In this document: positions 39,128-47,664 of the stretch, in pieces
Position numbering within the stretch: the stretch's first letter is position 1
Layout: each line of letters begins with the position of its first letter
Assembly: GCA_021811185.1 (NCBI GenBank)
Contig: JAJZPL010000004.1
Coordinates: 62,001 to 126,000, forward strand
Source: a bacterium
Lineage (GTDB): Bacteria > Elusimicrobiota > Elusimicrobia > Elusimicrobiales > UBA9959
Reading direction: 5' to 3'
Length of the DNA: 64,000 nt
Made by a program: the position numbers and the translations under genes
Notes under the pieces: model-generated
Database searches by the model: none
Told to the model about the DNA's origin: nothing
The model's input: the letters and a program-made list of their open reading frames with translations, nothing else

Positions 39128-39803
39128 GCAGTTTCGCGTAGGCTTCCCAGGTCCACGGCATTTTTTCGCTGAAGATGCCGCGGATGGCGTCGGCGTACTG
39201 CCGGATCTCGAACTGGGCGTGCTCGTGGGTGCGCAGGTCGATGAAGTTCAGCAGGCTCCTGGCGTTGACGCTCCAGTAGAACTGGGTGTATTGCGCCACC
39301 GGCAGCACCAGGCGGGCCATTTCCCTGGCGGCGCCGGCGTCGAGGAGTTCTTTGTAGGCGGCGAAGGAGGCTTTAATGGCCTTGTCGTAGATGGCTAGCA
39401 TCTTCTCCTGCTCCAGCGCGGACGCGGACACCGAGCCCTGCTTGTTCGCGCGGTCCTGGCCGCGGAAGGCTTCGGGCATATAGAACTCGTCGTGCACCTC
39501 GGTGTAGCGGGCGGAGATCTCGTTATATGAGGCGATGCGGTGGCGCATCCACTGGCGCGCCACGAAGATGGGGCACTTGATGTGGAACTGGAAAACGGAA
39601 TGTTCGAAGGGGCTAAGGTGGCCGTTGGCCAGCAGGTACTCGATGAGCTTCCTGTCCGCCGTCTCGCCTTTGGAGACCGAGCCGAACGAGACCCTGGCGG
39701 ATTCCACCGCCCGCTGGTCCCCGCCCATGAATTCCACGAGCTTAACAAAACCTTTGTCCAGTACCTTGTGCAAGCCTTCGGTCTGCGTGGTGGTTTCCGG
39801 CAT
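39108..39803 (-). CDS. thyX: Flavin-dependent thymidylate synthase
   Basis: It makes dTMP from dUMP using FAD and methylene-tetrahydrofolate. The 231 residues include the ThyX signature RHRIASYNEISARY, HLSPFEHSVFQFHI, and the C-terminal SLLNFIDLRTHEHAQFEIR. CGGAGGG precedes the start. It is first of the long minus-strand run and diverges from mazG; both deal with nucleotide pools. Confidence 0.97.
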   Translation of the reverse strand: MPETTTQTEGLHKVLDKGFVKLVEFMGGDQRAVESARVSFGSVSKGETADRKLIEYLLANGHLSPFEHSVFQFHIKCPIFVARQWMRHRIASYNEISARYTEVHDEFYMPEAFRGQDRANKQGSVSASALEQEKMLAIYDKAIKASFAAYKELLDAGAAREMARLVLPVAQYTQFYWSVNARSLLNFIDLRTHEHAQFEIRQYADAIRGIFSEKMPWTWEAYAKLHEKKNS

Positions 39804-39885
39804 GCGCCCTCCGCTGGGATTTTTTGGAATCTAACCGTAAAATTATATACTTTTAAAAGTCTTATTAAAAGGTCTGTAAACAACG

Positions 39886-40332
39886 ATGAAAAAAATGAAA
39901 CAGAAAGGCGCCCGCCTGGCGCGCAGCTCCAGCCTGGCTTCGCTGGCCAAAATAATGGATATTCTCCTTTCCCCGGGCGGCTGCCCCTGGGACCGCCGGC
40001 AGACACATTCCACGCTGATAAAATACCTGAAGGAAGAGTCCGGCGAGGCCGCGCAGGCCGTGCGCAGGAAGGACTGGAATAATTTGAAGGAAGAGCTGGG
40101 CGACGTGCTGCTGCAGGTGGTGTTCCACAGCGCGCTGGCCCGCCGGGAAGGGCTCTTCACGCTGGGCGACGTGATCCGAACCGTCAACTCCAAGATGGTG
40201 CGCCGCCACCCGCACGTTTTCGGCGGGGAAAAACTGCGGGGCAAGCTGAAGACGCCCGCTCAGGTCCTGACGGAGTGGGCGAAGATAAAGAAAGGCGAAA
40301 AGGCCCGCGCCGCGAAAAGGAAAAAGAATTGA
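39886..40332 (+). CDS. mazG: MazG-family nucleotide pyrophosphohydrolase, single domain
   Basis: It hydrolyses (d)NTPs to monophosphates, a housecleaning activity. The 148 residues hold one MazG domain: GCPWDRRQTHSTLIKYL, the metal-binding EESGEAAQAV and EELGDVLLQVVFHS, and RRHPHVFGG. The common MazG has two such domains in about 260 residues, so this is a short form. It shares a TTGA junction with nagZ. Confidence 0.93.
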   Translation: MKKMKQKGARLARSSSLASLAKIMDILLSPGGCPWDRRQTHSTLIKYLKEESGEAAQAVRRKDWNNLKEELGDVLLQVVFHSALARREGLFTLGDVIRTVNSKMVRRHPHVFGGEKLRGKLKTPAQVLTEWAKIKKGEKARAAKRKKN

Positions 40333-41804
40333 ATTCCCGCAAGCTCGCCCGGCTGATCTACCCGGAATTCAGGTTCGGCCGCACCGACCCGGAGCAGGCG
40401 CTGGCGCTGGTGAAGCTCGGCGTGGGCGGCTTCTGTTTTTACGGCGGCAAGGCTTCCGAAGTGTACGAAACCTCCCGCCTGCTCAAGGCCGCTTCCGAAA
40501 CTCCCCTTGTCATAGCTTCCGATTACGAGAACGGCGCCGGCCAGTGGGTCTCAGGCGCCACCGAACTGCCTTCCAACATGGCCATAGGCGCCTCCGGCTC
40601 CGAGGCGCTGGCCCGGCGCAAGGGGGAAATTACCGCGCTGGAGGCCAAGGCGCTCGGCGTGGACTGGATCTTCGCGCCGGTGGTGGACCTGGCCTCCCGC
40701 CCCGACAACCCGATAGTGAACGTGCGGGCCTACGGCGAGGACCGCCGGCTGGTGTCGCGCCTGGCCGGGGCCTATCTGTCCGGAGTCAGTTCGCAGGGCG
40801 CGCTCTCCTGCCTTAAACATTTTCCCGGCCACGGCGCCACCGCGGCCGATTCCCACCTGGCGCTCCCCGTACTGGAAAAAAGCAGGCACGACCTGGAGCG
40901 GGACGACCTGGTCCCTTTCGCGGAGCTCGCCGCCAGGGCGGACGCCGTGATGGCGGGCCACCTGCTGCTGCCCGCATACGACGAGAACTCCCCGGCTTCT
41001 TTTTCGAGGGAAATAATAGACGGGCTGCTAAGGAAAAAACTGCGCTATAACGGCCTGGTGCTGACGGACGCGCTCAACATGAAAGCCATTTCGGACGAGG
41101 GCCGCGCCGGAGTGAAAGCTTTCCAGGCCGGGGCGGATATCCTGCTGTACCCTGAGGACCCTTCAGCCCTGCACGAAGCGCTGGTCCGCGCCGCCAACGA
41201 CGGGCTCATAAACGCGGCGGCGGTGGAGGCCGCGCTGGCCCGGCAGGACGCTTTCGCCCGCAAACTTTCCCTTTCCCGTTCCTCGCCGCCCCCCTTGGCG
41301 GTCGTTCGCTGCCCGGAACACCTTGCTTTCAACTCCGAGGCCGCGCCGGCCTGCCTGGCCTGGGCGCGCGGCGAAGGCGCTTTCGCGCTCAAGCCCGGCG
41401 AAACCGTGGGCTACCTGGAGCCGCTTACCCGCCGGGAAGACTGGAAAGGCGCCGCTTTCGCGGAAGAACTTGTCCGGCTGGGGATCCGCGTGGAGCCTTT
41501 CCAGCCGGGCTGCGGCATGCGGCTTGCCGCCGGGGTTTTCTCCAGGCCGCGCGCGGGCACCGGCAGCATCAATATGGGCGCGGAGGAAAAAGCCGCGCTG
41601 GAGGCCGCCGTCGCGGGCGCCGCTTCTTCCGCGGTCCTGGCCTTCGGCAGCCCTTTCGTGCTTAACGGCCTTTCGCCCCGGCCGTCGGCCGCGCTGTGCG
41701 CCTTCAGCGCTCTCGAAGACTTCCAGCGCGCCGCCGCGCGCGTACTTTGCGGGAACGTAAAAGCCGGCGGGACCATGCCGGTTAAGCTTGAGGACCAACT
41801 ATGA
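40329..41804 (+). CDS. nagZ: Beta-N-acetylhexosaminidase NagZ-like (GH3)
   Basis: It probably removes N-acetylglucosamine from muropeptides during cell-wall recycling. I start it at TTG 40329, which overlaps the mazG stop, has AAAGGAAAAAG upstream and gives 491 residues; the frame opens earlier at 40275 but inside mazG. GH3 features are PVVDLASRPDNPIVNVRAYGED, the signature KHFPGHGATAADSHLALP, MAGHLLLP, and the nucleophile region GLVLTDALNMKAI. About 150 residues follow the barrel, so a C-terminal domain is present as in two-domain GH3 enzymes. Its stop overlaps the symporter start. Confidence 0.9.
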   Translation: MNSRKLARLIYPEFRFGRTDPEQALALVKLGVGGFCFYGGKASEVYETSRLLKAASETPLVIASDYENGAGQWVSGATELPSNMAIGASGSEALARRKGEITALEAKALGVDWIFAPVVDLASRPDNPIVNVRAYGEDRRLVSRLAGAYLSGVSSQGALSCLKHFPGHGATAADSHLALPVLEKSRHDLERDDLVPFAELAARADAVMAGHLLLPAYDENSPASFSREIIDGLLRKKLRYNGLVLTDALNMKAISDEGRAGVKAFQAGADILLYPEDPSALHEALVRAANDGLINAAAVEAALARQDAFARKLSLSRSSPPPLAVVRCPEHLAFNSEAAPACLAWARGEGAFALKPGETVGYLEPLTRREDWKGAAFAEELVRLGIRVEPFQPGCGMRLAAGVFSRPRAGTGSINMGAEEKAALEAAVAGAASSAVLAFGSPFVLNGLSPRPSAALCAFSALEDFQRAAARVLCGNVKAGGTMPVKLEDQL

Positions 41805-43294
41805 ACGAAGCAGCCGCTTTTGAAAAAATAACAGGGCTCATGCCGGTGGATTACGCCATACTCGGCATAGCCGTCGCCGCCCTTTTCGTGATCTCCTACT
41901 TTAAAGGCCGTGAGGAAACGGATACGAAGGATTACTTCCTGGGCAACCGGAAAACCCCGGTCTGGGTCGGCACGCTTTCCTTCGTGGCCACCGAGATCAG
42001 CGCGATGACCATCGTGGGCATCCCGCCGATCGGCTTCACCGAGAACTGGCAGTACATGCAGTTCTTCATCGGCTCGGCGCTCGCCAGGATCTTCATCGCT
42101 TTCTTCTTCATCCCGGCCTTCTACAAGTTCAACTGCACCACCATCTACGAATTCCTGAAGCACCGCTTCGGGGCCGAGACGCAGTACGCCGGCTCCGCGT
42201 TCTTCTTCGTCACCCGCCTGTTCGCTTCGGGCGTGCGGCTGTACGCGGCTTCGCTGGCGGTGTCGGTGATCATGGGCTGGCCGCTGGCCAACACCATCGG
42301 CTTCTTCACGGTTGTCAGTATCATTTTCATAGGCTTCGGCGGCATCAAGGCCGTGATGTGGACCGGCACTTTCGAGACCATTACCTTTTACCTGGCCGGC
42401 GGCGCGGTGGCCGCCTTCCTGGTTATGCACATCGACGGCGGCTTCGCGGGCGCCTGGCATACGGCGAGCGAGGCGGGGAAACTCTCCATCTTCAACTTCG
42501 GCTGGGACCTGAAGAACCCTAACGTGCTGTGGGGCGCGGTGCTCAACGGCGTGTTCGGCTCCATGGCCTCTTTCGGCACGGACCAGGAACTGATGCAGCG
42601 CCTGCTCACGCTGGAGACGCGGCGCGAGAGCCAGAAGACGCTGATCGCCACCATTTTCGCCAGCGTCCCGCTGACCGCGCTTTACCTGGGGATAGGCACG
42701 CTGCTGTTCGTGTTCTACAAGCAGAACCCGGCCATGCCGCTGCCGGCTAACGCCGACAAGATCCTGTCCCACTTCACCATCTACGTGCTGCCCGCCGGCC
42801 TGAAAGGCCTGGTGCTGGCGGCGGTGGTGCTGGCCAGCATCGACTCGCCGCTCAGTTCGCTGTCCTCTTCTTTCATCACGGATATCTACAGGCCGCTGAT
42901 AAACAAGACGGCGGAGGAGAAGCATTACCTGTTCGTTTCGCGTCTGAGCGTGGTGGGGTTCGGCATCCTGCTGGCCGGCATAGCCTGGCTCTGCGCGGCC
43001 GGGTCCGGGCGCATGCTGTGGCTGGCTTTCAAGGTGAACGGCGTGACCGCGGGCTCGCTGCTCGGCGTGTTCCTGCTGGGGCTGATGACCAAACGCCCGG
43101 GCAACCGCTCCAACGTGCTGGCCATGTTCATCAGCGCGGCGCTGGCCGGGCTGATCCTGTACCTTTCCGAGAAGGGGCTGGCGCCCATCGGCTGGAGCTG
43201 GATCATCGTCATCGGGACTATCTCCACTTTCACGCTGGGGTGGTTCATGTCCCCGCTGGAACCTAAATTCTCGAGGGCGCCCGCTCCCAAGTAA
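41801..43294 (+). CDS. Sodium/solute symporter (SSS family)
   Basis: A 497-residue transporter with about 13 membrane segments. Family features are KDYFLGNRKTPVWVGTLSFVATEISAMTIVG split here as DYFLGNR, WVGTLSFVATEISA and VGIPPIGF, plus GAVLNGVFGSMASFGTDQ and LASIDSPLSSLSSSFITDIY. The substrate cannot be determined; SSS members carry sugars, amino acids, vitamins or sialic acid. ATGA overlap with nagZ suggests co-translation and perhaps uptake of an amino-sugar-related compound, which is inference. A terminator follows. Confidence 0.93.
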   Translation: MNEAAAFEKITGLMPVDYAILGIAVAALFVISYFKGREETDTKDYFLGNRKTPVWVGTLSFVATEISAMTIVGIPPIGFTENWQYMQFFIGSALARIFIAFFFIPAFYKFNCTTIYEFLKHRFGAETQYAGSAFFFVTRLFASGVRLYAASLAVSVIMGWPLANTIGFFTVVSIIFIGFGGIKAVMWTGTFETITFYLAGGAVAAFLVMHIDGGFAGAWHTASEAGKLSIFNFGWDLKNPNVLWGAVLNGVFGSMASFGTDQELMQRLLTLETRRESQKTLIATIFASVPLTALYLGIGTLLFVFYKQNPAMPLPANADKILSHFTIYVLPAGLKGLVLAAVVLASIDSPLSSLSSSFITDIYRPLINKTAEEKHYLFVSRLSVVGFGILLAGIAWLCAAGSGRMLWLAFKVNGVTAGSLLGVFLLGLMTKRPGNRSNVLAMFISAALAGLILYLSEKGLAPIGWSWIIVIGTISTFTLGWFMSPLEPKFSRAPAPK

Positions 43295-43311
43295 GGCGCT
43301 GACGGCAAAAG

Positions 43312-43343
43312 AAAAACCCCGCGGACTGCCGCGGGGTTTTTTT
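43312..43343. terminator. Terminator between the symporter and the YtxH gene
   Basis: AAAAACCCCGCGG (43312-43324), loop ACTG, CCGCGGGGTTTTTTT (43329-43343). The arms are perfectly paired and A/U-flanked on both sides, so it can act for both convergent genes. Confidence 0.93.
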
Positions 43344-43361
43344 ATGGAGCGGTCAGACTTC

Positions 43362-43583
43362 TTAGTTGACGTGCTTCATCAGCTGGTCTTTGCGGTGCTT
43401 TATTTCAGCTTCCAGCTTTTCTATCTTCTCTTTGGCTTTTTCCTTGGTCTCTTCCATCCATTCGCCGAGCTCGGCGCGGGTTTCTTTCCCGGCCTTGGGC
43501 GCGAACAGGATGCCGAGGGCCGCGCCGATAAGGCCGCCGACCACGAACGCTCCGACTATTTCCCCGCCTCTGTGTTCAGACAT
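43362..43583 (-). CDS. YtxH-domain small membrane protein
   Basis: A 73-residue protein with one Gly-rich membrane segment (IVGAFVVGGLIGAALGILFAPKAGKETR) described by its motif GILFAPKAGKETR, typical of YtxH-like general-stress proteins, followed by a charged coiled-coil tail (KEKAKEKIEKLEAEIKHRKD). GGAGGACATC lies upstream. Its promoter (TTGACA at 43645-43650 and TATAAT at 43624-43629 on the minus strand, 15-nt spacer) overlaps the divergent promoter of the next gene. Confidence 0.85.
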   Translation of the reverse strand: MSEHRGGEIVGAFVVGGLIGAALGILFAPKAGKETRAELGEWMEETKEKAKEKIEKLEAEIKHRKDQLMKHVN

Positions 43584-43623
43584 GATGTCCTCCAGAACTA
43601 AATCATTAAAACCTTCCTTTAAT

Positions 43624-43660
43624 ATTATACATTGCCGTCTCCTTTGTCAATTCTTATAAT
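43624..43660. promoter_or_regulatory. Overlapping divergent promoters
   Basis: Minus strand: TTGACA (43645-43650) and TATAAT (43624-43629), 15-nt spacer, for the YtxH gene. Plus strand: TTGCCG (43632-43637), 17-nt spacer, TATAAT (43655-43660), only 7 nt before ATG 43668. The two polymerase sites overlap and should compete; the plus-strand transcript should be leaderless. Confidence 0.65.
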
Positions 43661-43667
43661 ACTATCG

Positions 43668-44948
43668 ATGAAAACGCTGCTCTTCGCGCTGGCGCTGGCC
43701 CTGGTCCCGTCCGCGGTCCTGGCCTACCCGCACGACGCGCAGCTGAGCGCCAAGCTCAAAAAAGAGTTCGAGGCGGAACTCAGTTCCGCCGCCGCCGGGC
43801 GCGAACTGCTGGGCAGGCTCAAAAAAGCCGGCCCCGGCTACGCGGCGCTTAAAGTGCTGGTGCGGCGCGACCCCTCGGATTGCCTGGCCTGGTTCGACCC
43901 CGCCGCCAACGCCGTCTATTTCAACTCCCGGTTCATCCTGAAATTCTTCGCCGCCAGGGGCTTCAAGGACCCCCAGGTTGTGGAGGTGCTCTGGGACAAC
44001 AGGAAGGTGCGCGCGGAGCTGGTGAAGTACGCCAATCCCGTCTATCTGCACGAGCTGGTGCACGCGGAGCAGTGCTACCTCTACCCGGAGTACCGCAGGG
44101 ACGCCGGGGCCAACCCGCTGGAGTTCGAGTACGAAGCCTACCTCACCGAGGATATGTACGTGCACGAGCGCATGAAGGCCGCTCCGAAGCTGCTTAAGGA
44201 TTTTATCCGGGGCGCCTACACCGACCTCTACACGGCCAACGTCTTCGGCAGCTACTTCACCCTCTCGCTGGACCCGGAACGGTACAAGGAAAAGATACGC
44301 CGGTACTACGAGGAGGGGGTGGGCGGGTACGTAAGCCTGGAGAAAGCCGAGACCGAGCGCAGGAACGGGGTGGAGGATTCCAGGATCCTGGCTTACGCCT
44401 CTGGCGACCTTAAGGGGCTCAAGGGGGAAACCACCTCGCTGGAGCGGCTTAAGGCCCAGGAAGAGGAATACGCCCGTTTCCTTAAGGATTTTTACGCCAG
44501 CCGCTGGCCGGCTTTCAGCGCCGACGCCCTGGCCTTCGTGGGGGGCATTGCCCTGGAGGAGAAGAATTACCCGCTGGCGCTGGACTGTCTGGCCGTGGCG
44601 GACGCGAATTCCGCCGGTTCCGGCCTGCCCGCCGAGGCGCTGGAGGCCCTTAAGACCAAGGGCGCGGTGGCCGTGCTGGAGACCGCCTCTTTTATCCGCG
44701 ACAATTCGAAGAAGATGGGCCTGGAATTGCTGAGCCAGCACCTGAAAGCGCTGGAAAAGGCCTGCCTGGCCACCAAAAGGCCCTTTCCGGAGGACCTTGT
44801 CCCGCTCAGGGACAAGACTTACCCGAAGGCGGTCGCTTATTTCGCTAAGAAATACGGCGCCGAGAAGGACCAAAGCCGCAGGGATTACTACAAGGAAAGC
44901 CTGGATTATTTCTCCGCCCGCTCGGGGCCCGCGGATGCCGTAAAATAA
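43668..44948 (+). CDS. Secreted protein with zincin-like HELVHAEQ motif
   Basis: I start it at ATG 43668, which opens with a signal peptide (KTLLFALALALVPSAVLA) and gives 426 residues. The motif HELVHAEQ (HExxH) at about residue 127, followed by EFEYEAYLTEDMYVHER, resembles the metal site of a gluzincin-type peptidase, where the later Glu could be the third ligand. The rest is helical and Lys/Ala/Glu-rich; no named peptidase family is recognised. It is predicted to act in the periplasm or outside the cell. The -10 box lies 7 nt before the start, implying a leaderless mRNA. Confidence 0.7.
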   Translation: MKTLLFALALALVPSAVLAYPHDAQLSAKLKKEFEAELSSAAAGRELLGRLKKAGPGYAALKVLVRRDPSDCLAWFDPAANAVYFNSRFILKFFAARGFKDPQVVEVLWDNRKVRAELVKYANPVYLHELVHAEQCYLYPEYRRDAGANPLEFEYEAYLTEDMYVHERMKAAPKLLKDFIRGAYTDLYTANVFGSYFTLSLDPERYKEKIRRYYEEGVGGYVSLEKAETERRNGVEDSRILAYASGDLKGLKGETTSLERLKAQEEEYARFLKDFYASRWPAFSADALAFVGGIALEEKNYPLALDCLAVADANSAGSGLPAEALEALKTKGAVAVLETASFIRDNSKKMGLELLSQHLKALEKACLATKRPFPEDLVPLRDKTYPKAVAYFAKKYGAEKDQSRRDYYKESLDYFSARSGPADAVK

Positions 44949-44961
44949 AAAATCTTTTTCC

Positions 44962-44990
44962 TTGAATTGACTTCTCTAATTGAGTAAATT
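44962..44990 (+). promoter_or_regulatory. Possible promoter of the aminotransferase/BMC operon
   Basis: TTGAAT (44962-44967) with a 17-nt spacer to TAAATT (44985-44990), in an AT-rich gap before the aminotransferase. An alternative pairing, TTGACT (44967-44972) with TACTTA (44990-44995), also has a 17-nt spacer. Either is only a moderate match. Confidence 0.4.
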
Positions 44991-45072
44991 ACTTATAGCG
45001 TTACCGGCCTTAAGGCGGCGCCATTTCCAAGGCCATGCCTCTAAGAGCCCAAACCAAGCAGCGGAGGAACTT

Positions 45073-46302
45073 ATGATCGACATCGCGAAGAATATCGCCA
45101 CCGCCCCCAGACGCACCAAAGCTTCCGTAATACGCGAACTTCTGAAGACCACCAACGTCCCCGGCATCATCTCCTTCGCCGGCGGCCTGCCTTCCCCCGA
45201 CAATTTCCCCTACGACTTCGTGGCCGATACCGTGAAAGAGATCATGGCCAAGAAGGGCAAGATAGCCCTGCAGTACGGCCCCACCGACGGGCTGCCCGAA
45301 CTGAAGGAAGAATTCATAAAGTTCCTGAAGAAGCACGAGGGCGTGGACGCCAAGCCCGAGAACCTCATCATCACCACGGCCAGCCAGCAGGCGCTGGACA
45401 TGGTCGGCCGCCTTTTCATCGACGCCTCCGACCCCGTGCTGGTGGAGAAGCCCAGCTACATGGGCGCGCTGCAGGTGTTCCGCTCCTACGGCGCGGAGTT
45501 CATCGGCGTAAAGCTCGAGGACGACGGCATCAGCACCGTGGAGCTGGAAGAGAAACTCGCCTGGCTCAAGAGCCAGGACGAGCACTACAAGTTCCTGTAC
45601 CTGGTGCCCGATTTCCAGAACCCCAGCGGCGTCACCCTTTCCGCCGAGAAGCGGACCAAGATCATCGAGCTCTCCGAGAAGTACAACGTGGCCGTGATCG
45701 AGGACTCCCCTTACCGCCAGATCCGCTTCGAAGGGACCGCCCCCAAGATGCTGTACCGCCTGGACCAGGAGACGCACAAGACCGACAACATCATCTCGCT
45801 GTTCACCTTCTCCAAGACCTTCGCCCCCGGCCTGCGCCTGGGCATCATCCTGGGCCACCCCCAGATCATCAAGAAGATGGAGATCCTCAAGCAGTCGCTG
45901 GACCTCTGCTCCTCCAGCCTGAACCAGCTGATCGCCGCCGAGTTCCTGCGCAGCGGCTACTTCGAGAAGCATATCGAAGTGATCAAGAAAGATTACCGCG
46001 TGAAGAAGAACACCATGGTGGCCGCGCTGGAGAAGTACATGCCCGAGGGCGTCACCTGGACCAACCCGGAAGGCGGCCTGTTCCTGTGGGTGCGCCTGCC
46101 GGAGGGCATGAGCGCCGACGACATGTTCCAGGACGCGCTGAAGGAGAACGTGGCCTACGTGATCGGCTCCGCTTTCCATTCGGACGGCTCGGGCAAGAAC
46201 ACCATGCGCCTTAACTTCTCTTTCGCCACCCCGACGCAGATAGACGAGGGCATCAAGCGGCTCTCCTCCGCGGTGAAGAAGCGCCTGGTAACCGCCAAAT
46301 AA
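45073..46302 (+). CDS. PLP-dependent class I/II aminotransferase
   Basis: I start it at ATG 45073, with gcggaggaac upstream, giving 409 residues. The sequence has the fold-type I pattern of the 2-aminoadipate/MocR-like aminotransferase group: GIISFAGGLPSPDNFP, YGPTDGLPELKEE, ASQQALDMVGRLF, VPDFQNPSGVTLS, EDSPYRQIRFEG, the PLP-lysine segment FTFSKTFAPGLRLG and GGLFLWVRLP. The substrate is not determinable. It is 11 nt upstream of the pduS-like gene, so it may belong to the BMC operon, perhaps forming an aldehyde precursor or acting independently in amino-acid metabolism. Confidence 0.92.
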   Translation: MIDIAKNIATAPRRTKASVIRELLKTTNVPGIISFAGGLPSPDNFPYDFVADTVKEIMAKKGKIALQYGPTDGLPELKEEFIKFLKKHEGVDAKPENLIITTASQQALDMVGRLFIDASDPVLVEKPSYMGALQVFRSYGAEFIGVKLEDDGISTVELEEKLAWLKSQDEHYKFLYLVPDFQNPSGVTLSAEKRTKIIELSEKYNVAVIEDSPYRQIRFEGTAPKMLYRLDQETHKTDNIISLFTFSKTFAPGLRLGIILGHPQIIKKMEILKQSLDLCSSSLNQLIAAEFLRSGYFEKHIEVIKKDYRVKKNTMVAALEKYMPEGVTWTNPEGGLFLWVRLPEGMSADDMFQDALKENVAYVIGSAFHSDGSGKNTMRLNFSFATPTQIDEGIKRLSSAVKKRLVTAK

Positions 46303-46313
46303 CTATAAACTGA

Positions 46314-47660
46314 ATGTCAGACTTCTCAGCCGAATTCAGCAGGGACCTGCGCAGCGCCGGAGTAGTGGGAGCCGGCGGCGCGGGTTTCCCGTCCTACGTT
46401 AAAGCGCAGGGCAGGGCCGGGTACGCCCTGGTGAACGCGGCCGAGTGCGAGCCGCTGCTGAAGAAAGACCAGAAGATCCTGGAGTATTTCCCGGCCAAGG
46501 TCTTCGACGGGCTGGAACTGCTGATGCGGGCCGTGGGCGCCGAAAAGGGCATGCTCTGCATCAAGAAGAAGCACGAGAAGATCATCCCGCGCCTGGAAGA
46601 GATAGCTAAAAGCCGCAAGAATATCACCGTGCTGAAGATGGGGGACTATTATCCCGCCGGCGACGAGCAGTGCCTGGTCTACGAGGCCACCGGCCGTATA
46701 GTGCCGCCGGGGGGGATCCCGCTGGACGTGGGCTGCGTGGTCAGCAACGTGGAGACCCTTTACAACGCCGCCTTCCGCGGCGTGCCCGTGACCGAAAAAT
46801 TCATCACCATCGCCGGCGCCGTTAAAAAGCCCGCCACCTTTAAAGTGCCCGTGGGAATAACCTGGGCGGAGGCCGTTGAGCTCGCCGGCGGTTTCACCGT
46901 GAAGGAACCCGCTTATATCGACGGCGGCCCGATGATGGGTAAGGTTGCCACGGATTTTAGCGCGCCGGTCACCAAGGCCTCGGCCGGCATCATAGTCCTC
47001 CCGAAGAACCATCCCCTTATCGTTAAGAAAGCCCTGGGCCGCCCGGTATTCTCCCGCATCAACCGCTCCGCCTGCGACCAGTGCTCTTTCTGCACCGAGT
47101 TCTGCCCGCGCTACCTGCTGGGGCACAACGTGCAGCCGCACCGCGTGATGCGCAGCCAGCTTTTCTCCGCCGGGCCGGAGCACAAGCTGCACAGCCAGTA
47201 TGCCCTGCTCTGCTGCGAATGTTCGCTTTGCTCCCTTTATTCCTGCCCCGAGGGGCTGAACCCGCGCGAGGCCTGCGTGGCGGCCAAGTCCGACCTGCGG
47301 GAACTTAAGATGGGCTTCAAGAATTCCGGGCTGAACAAGGGCGGCGCGCCCAAGGCGCACCCCGTGCGGGAATTCCGCAAGGTGCCGGTGTCCAAACTGG
47401 TGCAGCGGCTGGGGCTGACGGACTACAGCAAGGACGCGCCCTGGACCGAAGTGAACTATAAACCTTCCAAGGTCAGAATTTTAATGAGCCAGCACATCGG
47501 CTCGCCCTGCGCGCCCGCTGTAAAAGAAGGGCAGCGCGTGCAGAAAGGCGCGGTGGTGGGGGACGTTCCCGCCGACAAGCTGGGCTGCCCGGTGCACGCG
47601 AGCATCGCCGGCACCGTGACGAAGGTCAACGAAAAATACGTGGAAATACAGGCGGACTGA
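46314..47660 (+). CDS. pduS: PduS-like electron-transfer flavoprotein (RnfC/SLBB family)
   Basis: In the propanediol BMC, PduS is a flavin and Fe-S protein linked to cobalamin reduction and redox exchange across the shell. The 448 residues show the glycine-rich N-terminus (VVGAGGAGFPSYVK), RnfC-type AAECEPLLKKDQ, an SLBB region, and two ferredoxin-type Fe-S motifs: Cys254, 257, 260 and 264 (CDQCSFCTEFCPR), and Cys300-311 (CCECSLCSLYSCP). A C-terminal barrel-sandwich part follows. It is 4 nt from the pduT-like gene, as in known loci. No B12-dependent diol dehydratase is present here, so a general NADH-oxidising role is more likely. Confidence 0.9.
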   Translation: MSDFSAEFSRDLRSAGVVGAGGAGFPSYVKAQGRAGYALVNAAECEPLLKKDQKILEYFPAKVFDGLELLMRAVGAEKGMLCIKKKHEKIIPRLEEIAKSRKNITVLKMGDYYPAGDEQCLVYEATGRIVPPGGIPLDVGCVVSNVETLYNAAFRGVPVTEKFITIAGAVKKPATFKVPVGITWAEAVELAGGFTVKEPAYIDGGPMMGKVATDFSAPVTKASAGIIVLPKNHPLIVKKALGRPVFSRINRSACDQCSFCTEFCPRYLLGHNVQPHRVMRSQLFSAGPEHKLHSQYALLCCECSLCSLYSCPEGLNPREACVAAKSDLRELKMGFKNSGLNKGGAPKAHPVREFRKVPVSKLVQRLGLTDYSKDAPWTEVNYKPSKVRILMSQHIGSPCAPAVKEGQRVQKGAVVGDVPADKLGCPVHASIAGTVTKVNEKYVEIQAD

Positions 47661-47664
47661 ATTT

